A stretch of 64,000 bases of DNA, from positions 12,205,428-12,269,427 of the forward strand of contig OZ007514.1 of the NCBI GenBank assembly GCA_963931865.1, read 5' to 3'. Within the stretch, counting starts at the first letter, position 1; each line of letters begins with the position of its first letter. A program made the position numbers and the translations under genes. The notes below the pieces were generated by a model. The model was not told the DNA's origin, searched no databases, and saw only the letters and a list, made by a program, of their open reading frames with translations. Below, piece by piece: positions 47,501 through 61,124 of this stretch. Source of the DNA: Axinella damicornis. Lineage: Eukaryota; Porifera; Demospongiae; Axinellida; Axinellidae.

Positions 47501-49436
47501 GGCCATCTCACTATGAAAACCAGTCAATGGTTGAGAGGTCTGGACTCCCAGGTGCAAAGGGGTGACACTCCCATTCACGCCGTAGTCCACGGGGTCAAGA
47601 AATCTTGACCGTCAACTTTGCTGCTTGACCGCTTGACCGCTTCGCAAAATGACTCTTGACCGTTTGACTGCGCTGTATTTCAGCCGTTGACCGCTTGACC
47701 ACCAATCTAAGTATACGCCTATATATTACGGAAGAATGCGTAGCGACTCCACCCCTTCCTTAGTATACGGGGTCAAGATTCGCTGATAAGCCCAGTCACA
47801 GCTCTGACTACAGCGTCTACCTTGAGGTGGACCAGCATAATATATGCTGATGGAACATTCCTGTTGAAAATTCTATATATCTTATCTATCTAACCAACCT
47901 GGACAGTGATTTCAATAAGCCAAACTGGACAGCGATTTCAGTTATGCAAGTGCAGTTCATTGGCATTCACCACCACACACAGTGTGCATATAGCTACTGT
48001 ATACATAGCCCACACCTGTTGTACTCTCATCGCCATAGCAACACTGCCTCACTGTGCATGCCAGACAGCCCAAGAAGGAATGTCTTGAATTTGCATTCCA
48101 GAGCAGGAAACAACCCAAACTGCCCAGTTTGGAGCTCGAGCAGCATGAAAATGCTTTAACCATGTTCCCAGGCCATTCTCGCTGATCACTTGAAGTATGC
48201 AAATACAACTTACTGCAAGCAAATACCAAGTATATGTACTGGTGGTGGGAATTGCCTATATAGGAACAAGGCTACTGAATGCTGCAGACGTGCCTGTAAA
48301 AGGCAGCTCATATTTAGACCTATATCTGCCATCATGATCATGCTAGGCCTCATGCAGTAGACTTCCTGTAGCTAAATGATGCCAAGTAACTAGCTAGAAA
48401 TTCATGACTTGCAGATTTTGGAATAACAAAACTTCAGTGAATAGCCTATTAGCTATACCGCAATGTGTGTAGCTACTTAGTCTGATCCTAGCTAGCTTCT
48501 ATAGCTGGCACTGTGAGTGGTACAAGCTGAACCAAGTCTGCTATTACTGTTGAATAGGAGCTATAGCTAGTGCCTCAACCACAAACAACCTCTGCTATAA
48601 GAAGTCATGGAAGATACATAGGGTTCACCTATAAACTGCCTGAACCAAAAGTCTGTTCAACAGGAATACCTATGCTGTAAGAAGTCATGGAAGTTACTTA
48701 GCTAAGCTATCATGAATACAACTGCTGAATAGGGTTCACCTATAAACTGCCTGAACCAAAAGTCTGTTCAATAGGAATACCTATAGTGCCTCAACCTTTG
48801 CCGTAAGAAGTCATGGAAGTTACTTAGCTAAGCTACCTCAACTGCTGCCATGAATACAACTGCTGAATAGGGTTCACCTATAGTAGACCTCTCAACCATT
48901 GACTGGGTTTCGTAGTGAGATGGCCATAAGAGTAATATGTACTACATAAGATCAATTGTGTAGTAACTGCCGCTATGAGTACATGTGCAACTGCTGAATA
49001 GGGAACACCTGGCTATAGTGCAGCCCGAACCACAATGTCTGTTAGCTTCTAGCTATGGCTTGCTCAGCTAGCTACGTGTACCATGAACACATGCAAGTTG
49101 TGAATAGGAAGCATACACAATACAGCTACAGAGTGAGCTAGAGCTCAGACGTTACTTGCTACCTCAGCTAGCTGCAACCATGAGTTCAGCTTGCCTCGTG
49201 GTGACTGGGAGGATGCCTTATTATATATACTGTAGCTAGCTATAGCTACTCCGTATAGCCAGTATAATACCAACTTCTCATGAACGCAGTCCTTTGGTTT
49301 GCTATCATAACTGCATGGTTAAACGTGACCATGAAATGGCTCCTAGTAACAGGCTACACTAAGCACGGCTTATAGAAGGGATTCTGTAAACTCTACCGGA
49401 CTTGACTGCATTGACTGATCTTTTCTCTGTACTTAA
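47500..49436. other. Non-coding interval with tandem repeats
   Basis: No gene seen. 47590-47710 has short CTTGACCG repeats. 48590-48890 has a unit of about 130 bp repeated two to three times (GTAAGAAGTCATGGAAG, GGGTTCACCTATAAACTGCC, AAGTCTGTTCAA). The rest is TAGCTAGCTA-rich. Confidence 0.6.
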
Positions 49437-50330
49437 CAAGTGAGTCTTTAAAAGACTTGATGTGTCTCGGTAGCCTCGTTCTACCCACTCAATAAAGTAT
49501 GGTAGTACGAGGCGTGACGTCACAGAAACGTTTCCAGAAACGTTTCTGGAAACAATCGCCCGCCCGCCCTAATACTAACCCTCAGACCTGACCACGCCCC
49601 TAATGAGATTCATAATGGCAGAGAAATGTACGTTCCCAGGTGGTCTGCCAGTCGCACGCGCATTGCATACGTGACCTTTGAACCTTTAGATAGCCAGCTT
49701 ATCTGACAAGGGTTCAAAGGTCACGTATGCGATGCGCGCGCAACGGCCTGGGAACGAGGCTAGTGTCTCGGCGCGACTTGGTATCAGCTAGAATCATGCA
49801 GAGGACATGGCCGCTGTTTAACCCTTTATGACAGCAAAACCTGTTAGGTATGAGACTTTCAGCTTAAGTCAGCGTCAATATCCTTGGAGGTTCTATGTGA
49901 GCAAGGGGTGGGTCAGGGTGAGGTGGGAATGTTCACCCATAGGGTGAAAGCAATATGGTCGCGTCTGGGCTTGATGTTTAGTCAGAGCCAGGTGGGCCGT
50001 TATAATTCATAAATGGACCTAGACAATGCCTTGGCCAATTCTTTCAGAAATTATCTATCAGGAGCCCATAACCTCCTGTATCTAGCTAGCTAGCTAGAGC
50101 TGAGTGACTGTAGTTAGTATGCACTTGGGATGGCTGAGTGCTATGAGTGAGTATTCATTGTCCTGATTTATTTACGTAGCCGGTCTTGGTAAGTGGATTC
50201 ATGAGCAGTTAAGCAAAACCCATTATCATTTTTGAGGATCTACTTGCAGGCTATAAATATGTTTGACACCCTATTACGGGTGTAGAGCAGGTTGCTGCAC
50301 TTGCGCGGGCGCATTGCGAAAAGCGACGTG
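49437..50330. mobile_element. Dispersed repeat family R1, copy 3, split by a MITE
   Basis: Same start (AACAAGTGAGTCTTTAAAAG) and body as copies 1 and 2. It is interrupted at 49471-49762 by a TAGCCTCG-family element with duplicated target GTGTCTCGG on both sides. This gives an unambiguous empty-site comparison with copies 1 and 2. Confidence 0.8.
49471..49762. mobile_element. Nested MITE with 9-bp target duplication
   Basis: 292-bp element, TAGCCTCGTTCTACC at the left and GGGAACGAGGCTA at the right. GTGTCTCGG is duplicated at 49462-49470 and 49763-49771. The left part includes unrelated GAAACGTTTC palindromes, so it is a composite. Confidence 0.88.
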
Positions 50331-51860
50331 AGACTCGATTGACTGGACTGGACTGCATGACTTATGTTCTCTAACAAGATCCACCTATAGCTAGCTACAG
50401 CTAGTATCAAGATGATCAGCCTGGAAAAGCACTGCCTCTTGCTGCTCCCAGTTTTATTTGACTATGCATGTCGGATAAAATCTATAGCCACAGATGATCG
50501 GAACAAGGGTTCCATGTTGAAATGAGATTTTAGCTCATAATTATAGTCTCCATGTGTGGGTAATGTACTGATACCATCAGAACCAAACGAGCGAGATCTC
50601 GCTAATTCACGAGTGAGACCATCAAATGAGCGAGTCTGCTATACACTGGCAGATTGGTCATACTCATGACTCGGGGCGGCACTCTAGTCAAACTAGCTTG
50701 ATTCCATGACAGCATTGATCATACGCTCTTGAGTGTGCACAAGGAAAATATCATCAATTATTTACTATGACATTTATGACTGCATTTGTCACCCTCCATT
50801 TCATTTGAAAGCCGGTTGGAATGTCTACCATAATCAGTTTTATAGTGCAAACTCAGGTAATGTATGTGGCGACTTCCTATGGGCCACAACAGCTTTGAGC
50901 ATTTCAGACACTTCAGTTGCACACATAGCTATAGTCTGGGCACGAGACTGGTGGATACATAGCTTCCACCCCATACTGAAAGATCATAAGCCTTGCTTCC
51001 CGCTTGGCAAGTAATTAGGTCATGTTTTGGTCCATTTGTTGGCCCAGGTTTTAAAGTACTCTCTGGTCTGTGGTAGCCCAGGAAAATTGAGTACTGATGC
51101 TACTGTAGACTCAGTTGGACAAGAGTTCCGGATCCACTGTTTTAGCTAACGTGTGAAATACTATACAGAGAACACTATACATGACGTGTTTTTAAAGCCC
51201 ACTATCATATGGAAACCAAGAGCGCATAAATAGGTCGCGCGGAGTACTTATGCGCTCTTGTGGAAATGTAGAGTCACATCCTAATTAAGAGGACATGCAG
51301 TGAGCAAAATAGCTAGCTATGTACAGTACCTACTTTGTTTTTTGTGGCTAAAATCATATTATTTTGCCAGCAGAATTTTCATTTCTTTCAGCTAGCTAGC
51401 TACCTATTCTGCTCAAAATTATGCTGGCAAAATTTACTTCTGACCACCTTCCATGCAGTTTCTCATTATGGCCTTCTTCAGATGTGGATCCCACCCCTGA
51501 AGAAGGCATGCATTTTATGTAGCTACTCAAGCAAATATATAATTTCTCTGAAACAAAATTGAAAGGGATTTAGTGATGGGATGCCCAACAAGCTAATTGA
51601 ATTGATTTACGATATTCAGTGTTGTATATAGGTATTGTACGTATCGTTCCGCGCGTGGACCTGATGCTTTTGTGTACTACACACACCCAATTACGTTCGC
51701 ACCCACTTAGCCAGCTGCAGATCGAAAGCCATATGGCAGACTCTCCCCTCCCCAGCCCGTATAGTGGGTGTGGCGAGAGGCTGGCCCTGCAAGTGTGGGG
51801 GCATACGCACTTGTATAAATTTCCGCATTGTGCATGCAATCCTCGAGTCACTTGCGAGTA
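50331..51860. other. Intergenic, nothing recognised
   Basis: No coding signal on either strand. A palindrome around AAGAGCGCATAA and TTATGCGCTCTT (about 51219-51260) is the only notable structure. Confidence 0.5.
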
Positions 51861-51863
51861 GCT

Positions 51864-51870
51864 ATAAAAT
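51864..51870 (+). promoter_or_regulatory. TATA-like box upstream of the oxidase gene
   Basis: TATAAAA 88 bases before ATG 51958; an earlier TATAAAT lies at 51814-51820. The placement suits transcription starting near 51895. Confidence 0.4.
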
Positions 51871-51957
51871 TTTCTCCTGAAAGCTCTAGATTTTCATCGG
51901 TGGACTAGCTTAGATATTGTTGAAGGCGAGACCGTGGCATTCATTCTGGCACGCCAA

Positions 51958-54900
51958 ATGTACGAAGAACACTTTCGTTGCCAGCTACTAGTACTACTGG
52001 CTCTGCTGGCTCTAGTGACTGCAGCACACGCGGACATCGGCCACAACCAGATCGCAGAAGAGCCCAACTGGCTGACCGGGGACACAGGGAAGTACACGCC
52101 ACGTGCACTGACTGATCACATTCAAACACTAGTACTCAGTAGCAAGACTGGATCATCAGCTGGCGAATCTGGATCACATGTAACTGACGGTGTTTCATTA
52201 CAGCAAAGCGACATTCTCAAACCGGTGCTGTTAGACATTGCTAAAAATGGACTGGCGCACGCGTACAAAAAATTTAAAGGCGATGTTTTCTCCGACTTGT
52301 CTCCCGAACCTGAGCAAACCAGGAAACCGAAGAATGTAGTCATTGTCGGTGCGGGAATGGCCGGCCTCGTCGCTGCACATGAGCTTGTAAGGGTCGGACA
52401 CGATGTGACGATAGTGGAAATGCAGGAACGGATTGGCGGACGGGTGAAGACGATTAGCGGTGACGGTGGGGGAAGAGAGAAGCGGACGCATTATCAACAT
52501 GGAGAATTCGAGGCAGGGTTGTACGTCGATGGTAAGTATTTTCTGAGCGGGTGAAGACTATTAGCCGATCTACAGTAGCAAGACGATTGCCAAGAGCGGA
52601 GTTCACAAAAGGGTTGGTACGGCGCCAAGTGCAAGTTGTGGCCGTCGGAACCGGACCGGTGTCATAAAATTTTGGGGACCCCATGAAAATGGGGACCCCG
52701 GGTCCCCATTTTCCCTGGTAAAAATGGGGACCCCTTTGGGAAAATGGGGACCCCCACACCGTTTTCGTTTTGCGTTGCATCAAGTACTCACAGCTCAGTG
52801 TAGGATGGTTTTTATTTGTCAAATAACCTCTGTGCATGCATGTCTGCGAAAGCATTAGTCCATGCATAGAGCAAGGATGGAATATCATCATCTTATCAGT
52901 CGAAACCTGTACTTAATTGCGATGGTTGCTACGTAGCTGTAATGCGCAAGTCGGACAATGCAAGCCCTCCAACAAAGCCAATCTTTTTCTGTGCAAAGGT
53001 TGCTGATCTCTTCTATGTCGGGAGATCATGAACTTGAGTCCTGCTGCTTATAGCTACATGTAGGTAGCAGCTAATAATAGCCACTCACTCACTAGCTGCA
53101 AGAGCCTCCTCACTGTCTTGCACTGCAGGCTGGTTAGTGGGCTATGATGCTCAAGTCTGACTCATGATAAGTACTTACATCTCTCTAACTATGACAATTC
53201 TAGCTATCTGGAGAGGGATCGATGCTCAGACCAGCTTGTTTTTGAAGATCCTCATCAATTCAAGCTATTATTATGTATAGCTATACCATTTCTATTGACA
53301 AATAATATTGATTTGCTACATTATAATAACTGCATGGTATAGTGATTAACTGTTATGGCCTTGCATAGGTCTGCCTACGTAGGCCTAATATTGTTGGTTC
53401 TCCATTTTCTCACTGTTAACCATCTGTCATAGAAGGGGTCCCCATACTCCCGGGAATATGGGGACCCCGGGTCCCCATTTTGGGGGGTCCCCATTTTCCC
53501 ATGACACCGGTGTCAAGTGAAAATAGGCACCCCCGAAAATGGGCATCCCGGATGCCCATTTAAAAAATATTCTATTACAGTATATGCGTACCTCGTGCAA
53601 CAATATCATATGCATGGCAGAATCAGCGGCGACGGATGTCCATGGCCCTCACCAAATGCAACCTCGACCCGCGTTCACAAGCGATCGTTCGACTAGCTGT
53701 TCTTAGAGATGCACTGGGATCTATATCGACGGCTAGCTACGTATACGTACCTCTGAAGTGGCCTTAGAAAGCAGCTCAGAACGTGGAAGATTGGCATTCC
53801 ACCAGACCCCTCAAGCAAGCAAGCGCTAAAAAAATTTGCTCGGGCTTCGCGCGAATTTTGCGCCACAACGTACGGTATACCGTAATTGGTCACTCCCACA
53901 CCTTGGATATGGCCATACACGAACACAGTATATGTGATAGCCGCCCTGCATCGGCAGAGATATCACGTCGATTGTAGCTGCAGTGCATGCATCCTAGCCT
54001 GTAGACGTTCAGCGCGGGGTATGTGTTCTGTGAACACCTCTAGTTATTTTCTGCAGCTGGAGCAATGCGACTACCAAGCTCATGGAACACCCCAACCGAT
54101 AAGACAATCCATTTCCTCACTGATTACTATGGTGATATCTTTAAACTAAAGAAGTTGGAATTTCTGAACACCGATGAAGCTGCCTACCTGAAGTTTCACA
54201 ACAAGGACAAGATCCAAATCAAGAGTGAGCGGGTAGCTACTCAGTGTGATTTCTCTGCTATAATGTTACCAGTGGCTCTCACCAGCCTCGTTCCCAGGGC
54301 CCGTCCCTGGAGCTTTTGTCGCTTGGAAGGTGGGGTGGGGCCTGGGAACAGGCAACTGAACATTACAACAATGTGGTGGTTCCTGACAAGCCTAGTTGGG
54401 TGGGTGTGGTTTATTCCTAGTTATCCATACCAGTTCCATGCACCTACAGGCAGGTACTGTAGGCGCTCTAATTATGCTAATTCTGCGTCAAAATTCTCAA
54501 ACTGATAATTATGCGTCGCACTCCGGGGACTATAATTTGCGTAACGCGATTATAACGGCAGCATGGCAGCTATCTCGAAAGCACACACGAACGGCGAAGA
54601 GGGTGCATCACATCACTGCCTGTGAACGTTGATGTATAAAGGCACAGTTGCGATGTGGCTGGGACATCAGTGAAGGTACAGGTACGAGAAAGCAACTCAC
54701 TTTATGTATTCTGTGCCCCAGGATACATGGATGCCCCGTGTAGGAGATAAGGCAGCGACAGTCCGACAACCAGAAACAAACACAACTGCTATGCAATAGT
54801 CTTGTCTACACTCGTCTGACTGTAGTACCTAGCAAGGTGTTTTCTAATCATGCGTCAAAGTTCGTCGCTGTTTGGCTGACCGAATTTCTATTGTTGCGTT

Positions 54901-57900
54901 ACACTAATCATGCAGGCACCGACTGGAAGTAAATCGGTCCCACTTAAGATTTATTCCCAAGCATTTCGTTCAGTTCAGTTCAGGATCTTGACGATGGCAG
55001 TCCGATACTGAGCTAGTGTTTGTATGTATGTATATGTGTGCAATGCAGTTCGTGTATTGTTGTGCAGCGGTGCGCGAAACGGCTGCAGGGGATGACAATC
55101 GTAAAAGATGGCAGGTTCACACTGTGGAAAACAAAGGTACCTGTATCACTATGTACTACGCGAGGCTTCTGAGTGAACTTCGACCTAGTGGAACTCCACT
55201 TTCACCCTCATCATGTTGGTCGTAGTGACAAGCTATCCTTACGTGAGCAGTCCAGTGATGGCTCTGTGCAGAGCTCTCATCTCCACTGCCCGATGGTGTC
55301 CACTTCAACTTCTACTCCCCGATCGCATCCCCTTCAACCTCTGGCTCCCGTCCACTTCCACTGTTGTTCCCCAATTGCATTCCCAGCCATTCCAACCCTT
55401 GCCCAACATTCTGGGGCATAATTTATTCGCTGAGTTCAGAGGTTGTAGTAAAGTACAAAAGGTCGTGCATCACTAGTCTATACTCATGCCCCCCCCCCCC
55501 CCCCCCCGAACATCCCACTTGCAATAGTCATAGACAGACAGACAGACACACGCTTCACTGCAAAAATAAATTGTTGTTTTTGACCATGTCAGCGGTGGCA
55601 CGCATCAAGTGACAAATCCGTCCAGGCCTTCCCCCTGCTTTTTGTACTGCAAGCGACAAAACCTGGGCGTGGAGGCCTGGGAACGAGGCTAGTCAGAGTT
55701 AGGGTGGGGCCTTGGAGAGGGTCCACATTTTCAGTTTAGTAGAGGGCCTAAAAATTGAATTTTAGGGCATTTTCCTGCCCTAAAATTCAGAGTTTAACCA
55801 GCTGTCATTCTGAGCTGATACCAAGTCATACCGAAGTGCATCATGTCTTTTTTAAGACTACGTTGTTGACATAAATCCTCTGTGAAAAAAAAAGTAGCAC
55901 TGCTCACAAACTGTTTGCCAGGTAGCTGCTCAGTTCTAGTTTAACAGCGGGGGGTTTCTTTTATTTTTCTTTACGAAATTTCCCCAGATGGGCAGAATTG
56001 GCATGAAGCAATTAATGCTTATTTGAAGCCTCTCCTTGGAATGGAAACCAGAAACCTGGAGAAAATATCCATTGAGCCTTAAAACATGTATCTTCCCCCC
56101 TACAGATTTTAATGAAGATGATTACCACAGTTTCTGGCCGGGGTGGGATGACAGAATCAACGCAACTGGAGCCAAACACAAATATGATCCCCCAATCAAC
56201 AGCATTGGTAAGGGTGAACAGAACACACTAAGGAATGCACGGTATGTAGTGAGGTGACGATGAGACCAGTAACCATAAACAGACCACTGATGGAGCTATA
56301 CTTGTGAACCAGCTAGTGGTACTATAGGTAACTAGGCATTACCACACGCATAAGTGCATGCCTCATGCGAAACATGAGTGAACTTTTATGCAGAGTCGAA
56401 GACGGCAAAGCGAAGTCAAGAAAAATAGTGTCTGCTCTGGGGTCTCCTGTGCGTGAGGTACACTAGAAAATCTCACCTTTGGTGAAGCGATTCCCTACAA
56501 CGATGCTCAGATGCCCTTTGCCCAGCGCCTATTCTGTCCTCAAGGGTCAACGATGCTCAGATGCCCTTTGCCCAGCGCCTATTCTGTCCTCAAGGGTCAA
56601 CGATGGTCAGATGCCCTTTGCCCAGCGCCTATTCTGTCCTCAAGGGTCAACGATGGTCAGATGCCCTTTGCCCAGCGCCTATTCTGTCCTCAAGGGTCAA
56701 CGATGCTCAGATGCCCTTTGCCCAGCGCCTATTCTGTCCTCAAGGGTCAACGATGCTCAGATGCCCTTTGCCTATCCTCTCACGGGTCAACAAGGGAAGC
56801 ATGTCACTGGTGCGCGTAAGTCATCTTCTGTCTGTGCTGTCCTGTCGTCTGTCATCTCACTGTTGAACAGTCGTTCCTTAGCCACTCTTTGTCGTCTGTC
56901 CTCTGAGTCCTCCATCGCATGACCACAGACGCAGAGCGCCACATGCTAGGAAGTACGTATATGAAAAATGATCGTAAAACGTAACGGACAGACATACATA
57001 ACAATATAAGCATGACCTGAGACTACGACTGCCTGTGCACATGATTATGTGCCTCACACTAAGGTGTTCGGCAATAATCACTGGCCATGTCCTGCAGGAC
57101 AATAGTGGCTTTGTCCAAATACTACAAGCAATAATCACTGTCCTGCAGGACAATAGTGGCTTTGTCTGAATACTACAAGCGATAATCACTGTCCTGCAGG
57201 GCTTTGTCCGAATACTACAAGCAATAATCACTGTCCTGCAGGACAATAGTGGCTTTGTCCGAATACTACAAGCTACTACAAGCGATAATCACTGTCCTGC
57301 AGGGCTTTGTCCGAATACTACAAGCAATAATCACTGTCCTGCAGGACAATAGTGGCTTTGTCCGAATACTACAAGCGATAATCACTGTCCTGCAGGGCTT
57401 TGTCCGAATACTACAAGCAATAATCACTGTCCTGCAGGACAATAGTGGCTTTGTCCAATACTACAAGCAATAATCACTGTCCTGCAGGACAATAGTGGCT
57501 TTGTCCAATACTACAAGCAATGATTTGTTTATTGCACACACTTCCAGATCTCTATCTCAATCGCTCACTTGAAGTTGTCGTCAGCCAACTGCGTACCCGC
57601 TTGGCTGGGGTGAAGGACCGAAATGCACAAGCCAATATTTGGGAACACTGGATCAAAACTTGGAGCCATTTCTCTCTCAGCAGCTTCCTGACAAGTACAC
57701 TGGGTAGCATCCTTACTCAGATTCCTCAAGACTCCATCACACCACAGTTGAATGAGCTTGGATACCTGTTACCGTGGCCAAAGGTAGCCATCACAGCCTA
57801 CGCGCAGTTCACCTATACTCAGCAGCTTGACCAAAGCTTGGTGCAATACCTACGAGAACCAATGGGGAATTGGTGGTCACCACACATGCACCGCTTTCAA

Positions 57901-58782
57901 GGTGGCATGTCAGAACTGCCACTTGGATTTGTTAAGAAAAATAAAGGCAAGTGCCAGGGGGGGAAAAACTGTTGGGAAATTGAGGAAAATTTCACTGTAA
58001 AAAAAATAAAGTACAATTCATGTACACAAACGGTCTCTTTAGAAGGTTCCCAAACCCGTCCCGACAAATCTCATGACATATCTAAATTACTTCAAAAGGA
58101 ATGGGATGCAGTGATTGTCACTACTCCTGTGCACATCCTCAGGCAAATTGTGTTTGAGCCTGCACCTAAAACCGAAACTCCACCACTTCCCTTCGAATTC
58201 TACAATGCAATTACTGACATCTGGTATGGGCCCTCCACCAAGATCATGCTTCAGTGTAAGACGAGATTCTGGGAAAATGAAGGTATTCGTGGAGGGTTCA
58301 GCCGGACCTCCCTCCCCATTGGCCAGCTCCATTACCCAACCTCATCTAAACATGACCCCAATACCAAAAAGGGGATCCTCCTCGTTTACACATGGAAGGC
58401 TGAGGCACTTTTGTTTGGGTCACTTGACCCCCAAGCAGCTGTTGATGAAGCCGTCCGCCAAATACGTGCAATCCACCCGAAGATGGAAGACGAATATGAT
58501 AATGTTTGGGCTGTTGAACCGTGGTACAATGAACCCTCTGCACAGGGAGCCTACTGTCTTCTGAAGCCCGATCAGTTTATGAATGTACGTTGGCTCATGT
58601 ATCCTTGGGAAAACATCTATTTTGCTGGAGAAGCGATCTCATTTTCAGCTGGATGGATTCAGGGTGCGCTTGAGTCTGGTCTAAAGGCAGCCTACCAATT
58701 TTACGCTCGAAACGAGGAGGAGGCAAGTAAGGGTCGGTGTCAGGGACATTGTGATGCTAAAGTCGGTGTAAACAGCTGTTAG
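51958..58782 (+). CDS. Secreted flavin amine oxidase (L-amino-acid oxidase type), complete
   Basis: Five exons: 51958-52531, 54057-54224, 55068-55136, 56106-56207, 57548-58782. They give 715 aa, and every intron is phase 1. ATG 51958 is followed by a clear signal peptide ([18 protein letters not shown]). The FAD-binding Rossmann motif is [20 protein letters not shown] with ERIGGRVKT, near residues 120-160. AGAMRLPS follows across the first junction, as in L-amino-acid oxidases. Other landmarks are [84 protein letters not shown], and the terminal FAD contact [20 protein letters not shown]. The expected reaction is oxidative deamination yielding H2O2; such secreted enzymes are often antimicrobial, which is inference here. 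The third exon has a weaker donor (GTACCT). The last exon is closely related to 1148-2349. Confidence 0.9.
52657..53515. mobile_element. Non-autonomous DNA transposon R2, copy 2 (in oxidase intron 1)
   Basis: Ends ACCGGTGTCATAAAATTTTG and CCCATTTTCCCATGACACCGGT are inverted. Sub-terminal GGGGACCCC/GGGGTCCCC motifs are repeated several times. Internal sequence matches 19039-19690 in the opposite orientation. Confidence 0.75.
56501..56790. repeat. 50-bp minisatellite, about 6 copies
   Basis: Exact 50-bp period (starts at 56501, 56551, 56601, 56651, 56701, 56751) containing AGATGCCCTTTGCCCAGCGC and CTATTCTGTCCTCAAGGGTC. It lies in the last intron of the oxidase gene; open frames in all phases are artefacts. 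Confidence 0.95.
57060..57515. repeat. Intronic minisatellite shared with the first oxidase gene
   Basis: About nine units of 41-51 bp with AATAATCACTGTCCTGCAGG, ACAATAGTGGCTTTGTCC and GAATACTACAAGC; short and long unit forms alternate. It ends about 30 bases before the last-exon acceptor (CTTCCAG, 57541-57547). It corresponds to 345-540. Confidence 0.92.
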
Positions 58783-60118
58783 TTAGCTCCACTTAATTGT
58801 GAGAACCTTCAGTATTCTGTTGACTACGTATAAGAGACAAAAGCCTCCATTTGAAGTACGATTTAAATACGATAGGTCTTGTTTTAATGTCTACTCTTGG
58901 AGTCAGCAGCTAGGGTATGTGCAGTACTCTTGTTTGCTGGAGTCATTAAATTTCTCTTGTGCAGGATTTTCATTAACTCTGTATTCAGGTTTTGTACTTT
59001 TGAATTTCGTTTTTGCTTGCCATACAATAATGCATGGCTTGTATACAAAATCATTGTCTGCACTTTAACATAATTATGGAGGAGAAAGCCTGCGTTAAAT
59101 GTTGATCGATCTCGAGGCTAATAGATCTTCAGGCTTCAGATAATATTGACTACCCGGTACAGCATCACTCTGCATGAGGTGGTAGAGACTCAGAGTGCAT
59201 GGTGTTCCACAGGTAGCTATAGAGCACCACTCTGAGATGGTAGAGTGGTGCCGTAGCTACCCCCTCTGAGATGGTAGAGTGGTGCCCTACGGTGAATAGA
59301 GGCCGGTGTAGCTATAGGACGCCTCGTGATGAAACTGTTGGAACAATAGCAGAAACTTAAATGAAAACCAGACGTTTCGACCCTATAGCAGCTACAATGG
59401 TCATCTTCAGTGGAATGCACACACTTCATTCTATTGAAGATGAAGACTGTAGCTACTGGGGTCGAAAGTCTCGAAATGTCTAGTTTCTGGTTCATTAAAT
59501 GGCTAGTGTTCCAACATAGTTTCAGACCTTCACTGATGAGGCTCACTATATGGAGTTTTTTTGTGCAAAACTTAGACTCGGTCGACTATCCCCAGGCCCG
59601 AGTCTCCTAGTAAATAGTCATGCACATATCACCTACAGTTACATGCAGCAGAACTATAGGTGATATAATATAATTATACAATCCAGGGTATCAGGTTACA
59701 TAGAGGAATACCATACCGGAAGTTATAAGATTTAATTAGCCTGTTTACTGGCAGCTGCATGTTATTTCAGCAATTTCCAGTTGCAGTTGACTGTTCAGTG
59801 AGATGTCTCACAGAACTTAGAATTCAAGTCCTGAAGGTACAAGTGTCAACAGCCTAACCAGTTTGGACTTCTCTATAAGCACCAGGACTAGTACAGTTTT
59901 AATACAACGATGTGCAAGCGCTTCCATTCTGTTTAGTTCACTAATTCTGTTACCAATTTTCCATTTCCATTTTCCGTTTCCAGCTTTTCCATAGGCCTGT
60001 AAATAAGGTTGGTCATGGTGCAGGTCCATTTTAGCCAAATACACCTAAAAACCAACTGATCCAACCAGTATTAGCTAGCTAGCTACAAGGGAAGTCTATT
60101 GGGAGAAAAAATAATTGT
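58783..60118. other. 3' flank of the oxidase gene, no further gene seen
   Basis: ATTAAA at 58945-58950 is a possible poly(A) signal for the oxidase gene. An AGATGGTAGAGTGGTGCC duplication lies at about 59236-59285. No coding evidence. Confidence 0.45.
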
Positions 60119-61124
60119 ACCATCACACTCAGTCATAGTCCCGCCAACAGAGCTGATTATTAGGCTAAGCACACCTACCAATTTTTCCTGACAGTGTTAT
60201 TAGATCGGTTGGTCCATGGCTATCATGTCCAGAGATCACCGAAATGACATTAGCTGAGACACTACCACTCCCACCTAATCAGATAATCAGACGATATCTG
60301 GTGTCAGTATGCATTGCATTTGAATTCATTTGCAATTGTGATTCAAAATGTGCTAGATTATCTCTTGTATACATTTGGCCCAGTGTGCTTGTCACATTCA
60401 ATCTGCAGTGCATGATAGTCATTTCTGATGGATCCATGAATAATTATTGTGGTATGTCTCACAAGGACATGTGGCCTGGGCTGCCCATGACATGTGGTAT
60501 GCCTCACAAGGACATGCGGCCTGGGCTGAGAACTGACGAATGGATGAAATGGTACAGGAAATAATGCCCTATCCTATAGTAGGACAGCTTCATGATAGTA
60601 GTACCTATCGTGCAGAAGGACAGTCACAATGAAATGTTGTGTTTCCATGGCATTTCCTTGATCAGTCATGATAAAGGAAATGTCATATTTCTCCCAGTGT
60701 CAACACTGCCATCACTGGTTGGCCCGGTGACACCACCACCAGCAGCTGCAACCATATTTGGTGAAGGAGTATTTGTTCACAACACTGGGTTAACAACAAC
60801 ACAACAACAACAACAACACTGTCTATCTCTACTCCAAATGCATCGGCCATTGTGACGATATCAATGAGTTTAAGTGTATGGCCAGCAGACTCTCACAGTG
60901 TCACTGGGTTGTCCACAATGCCTGACCTCCCAGCTGAATATGGTTTCCTTTGAGTAATAAACAGCCAATGTTACTATATCACAGGAAGTACTGGTGGTAC
61001 AAGGTAACCATCCTGCCACAGGTTAACAGCTAAACCACGTCAGAGGCAGTTGATCGTTAATCCTGTCCCTGAAGTCTGACACTGACCATGCACTGCATGC
61101 TTCCAATTGCAAGTCCAAAGCCCA

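Noticed and set aside
51934..51957. Oxidase start at 51934
   Set aside because: The codon is GTG. The ATG at 51958 directly precedes the signal peptide.
56501..56790. Repeat protein encoded in all three frames
   Set aside because: A 50-bp unit lacking stops gives open frames in every phase, and it lies inside a spliced-out intron of the oxidase gene.
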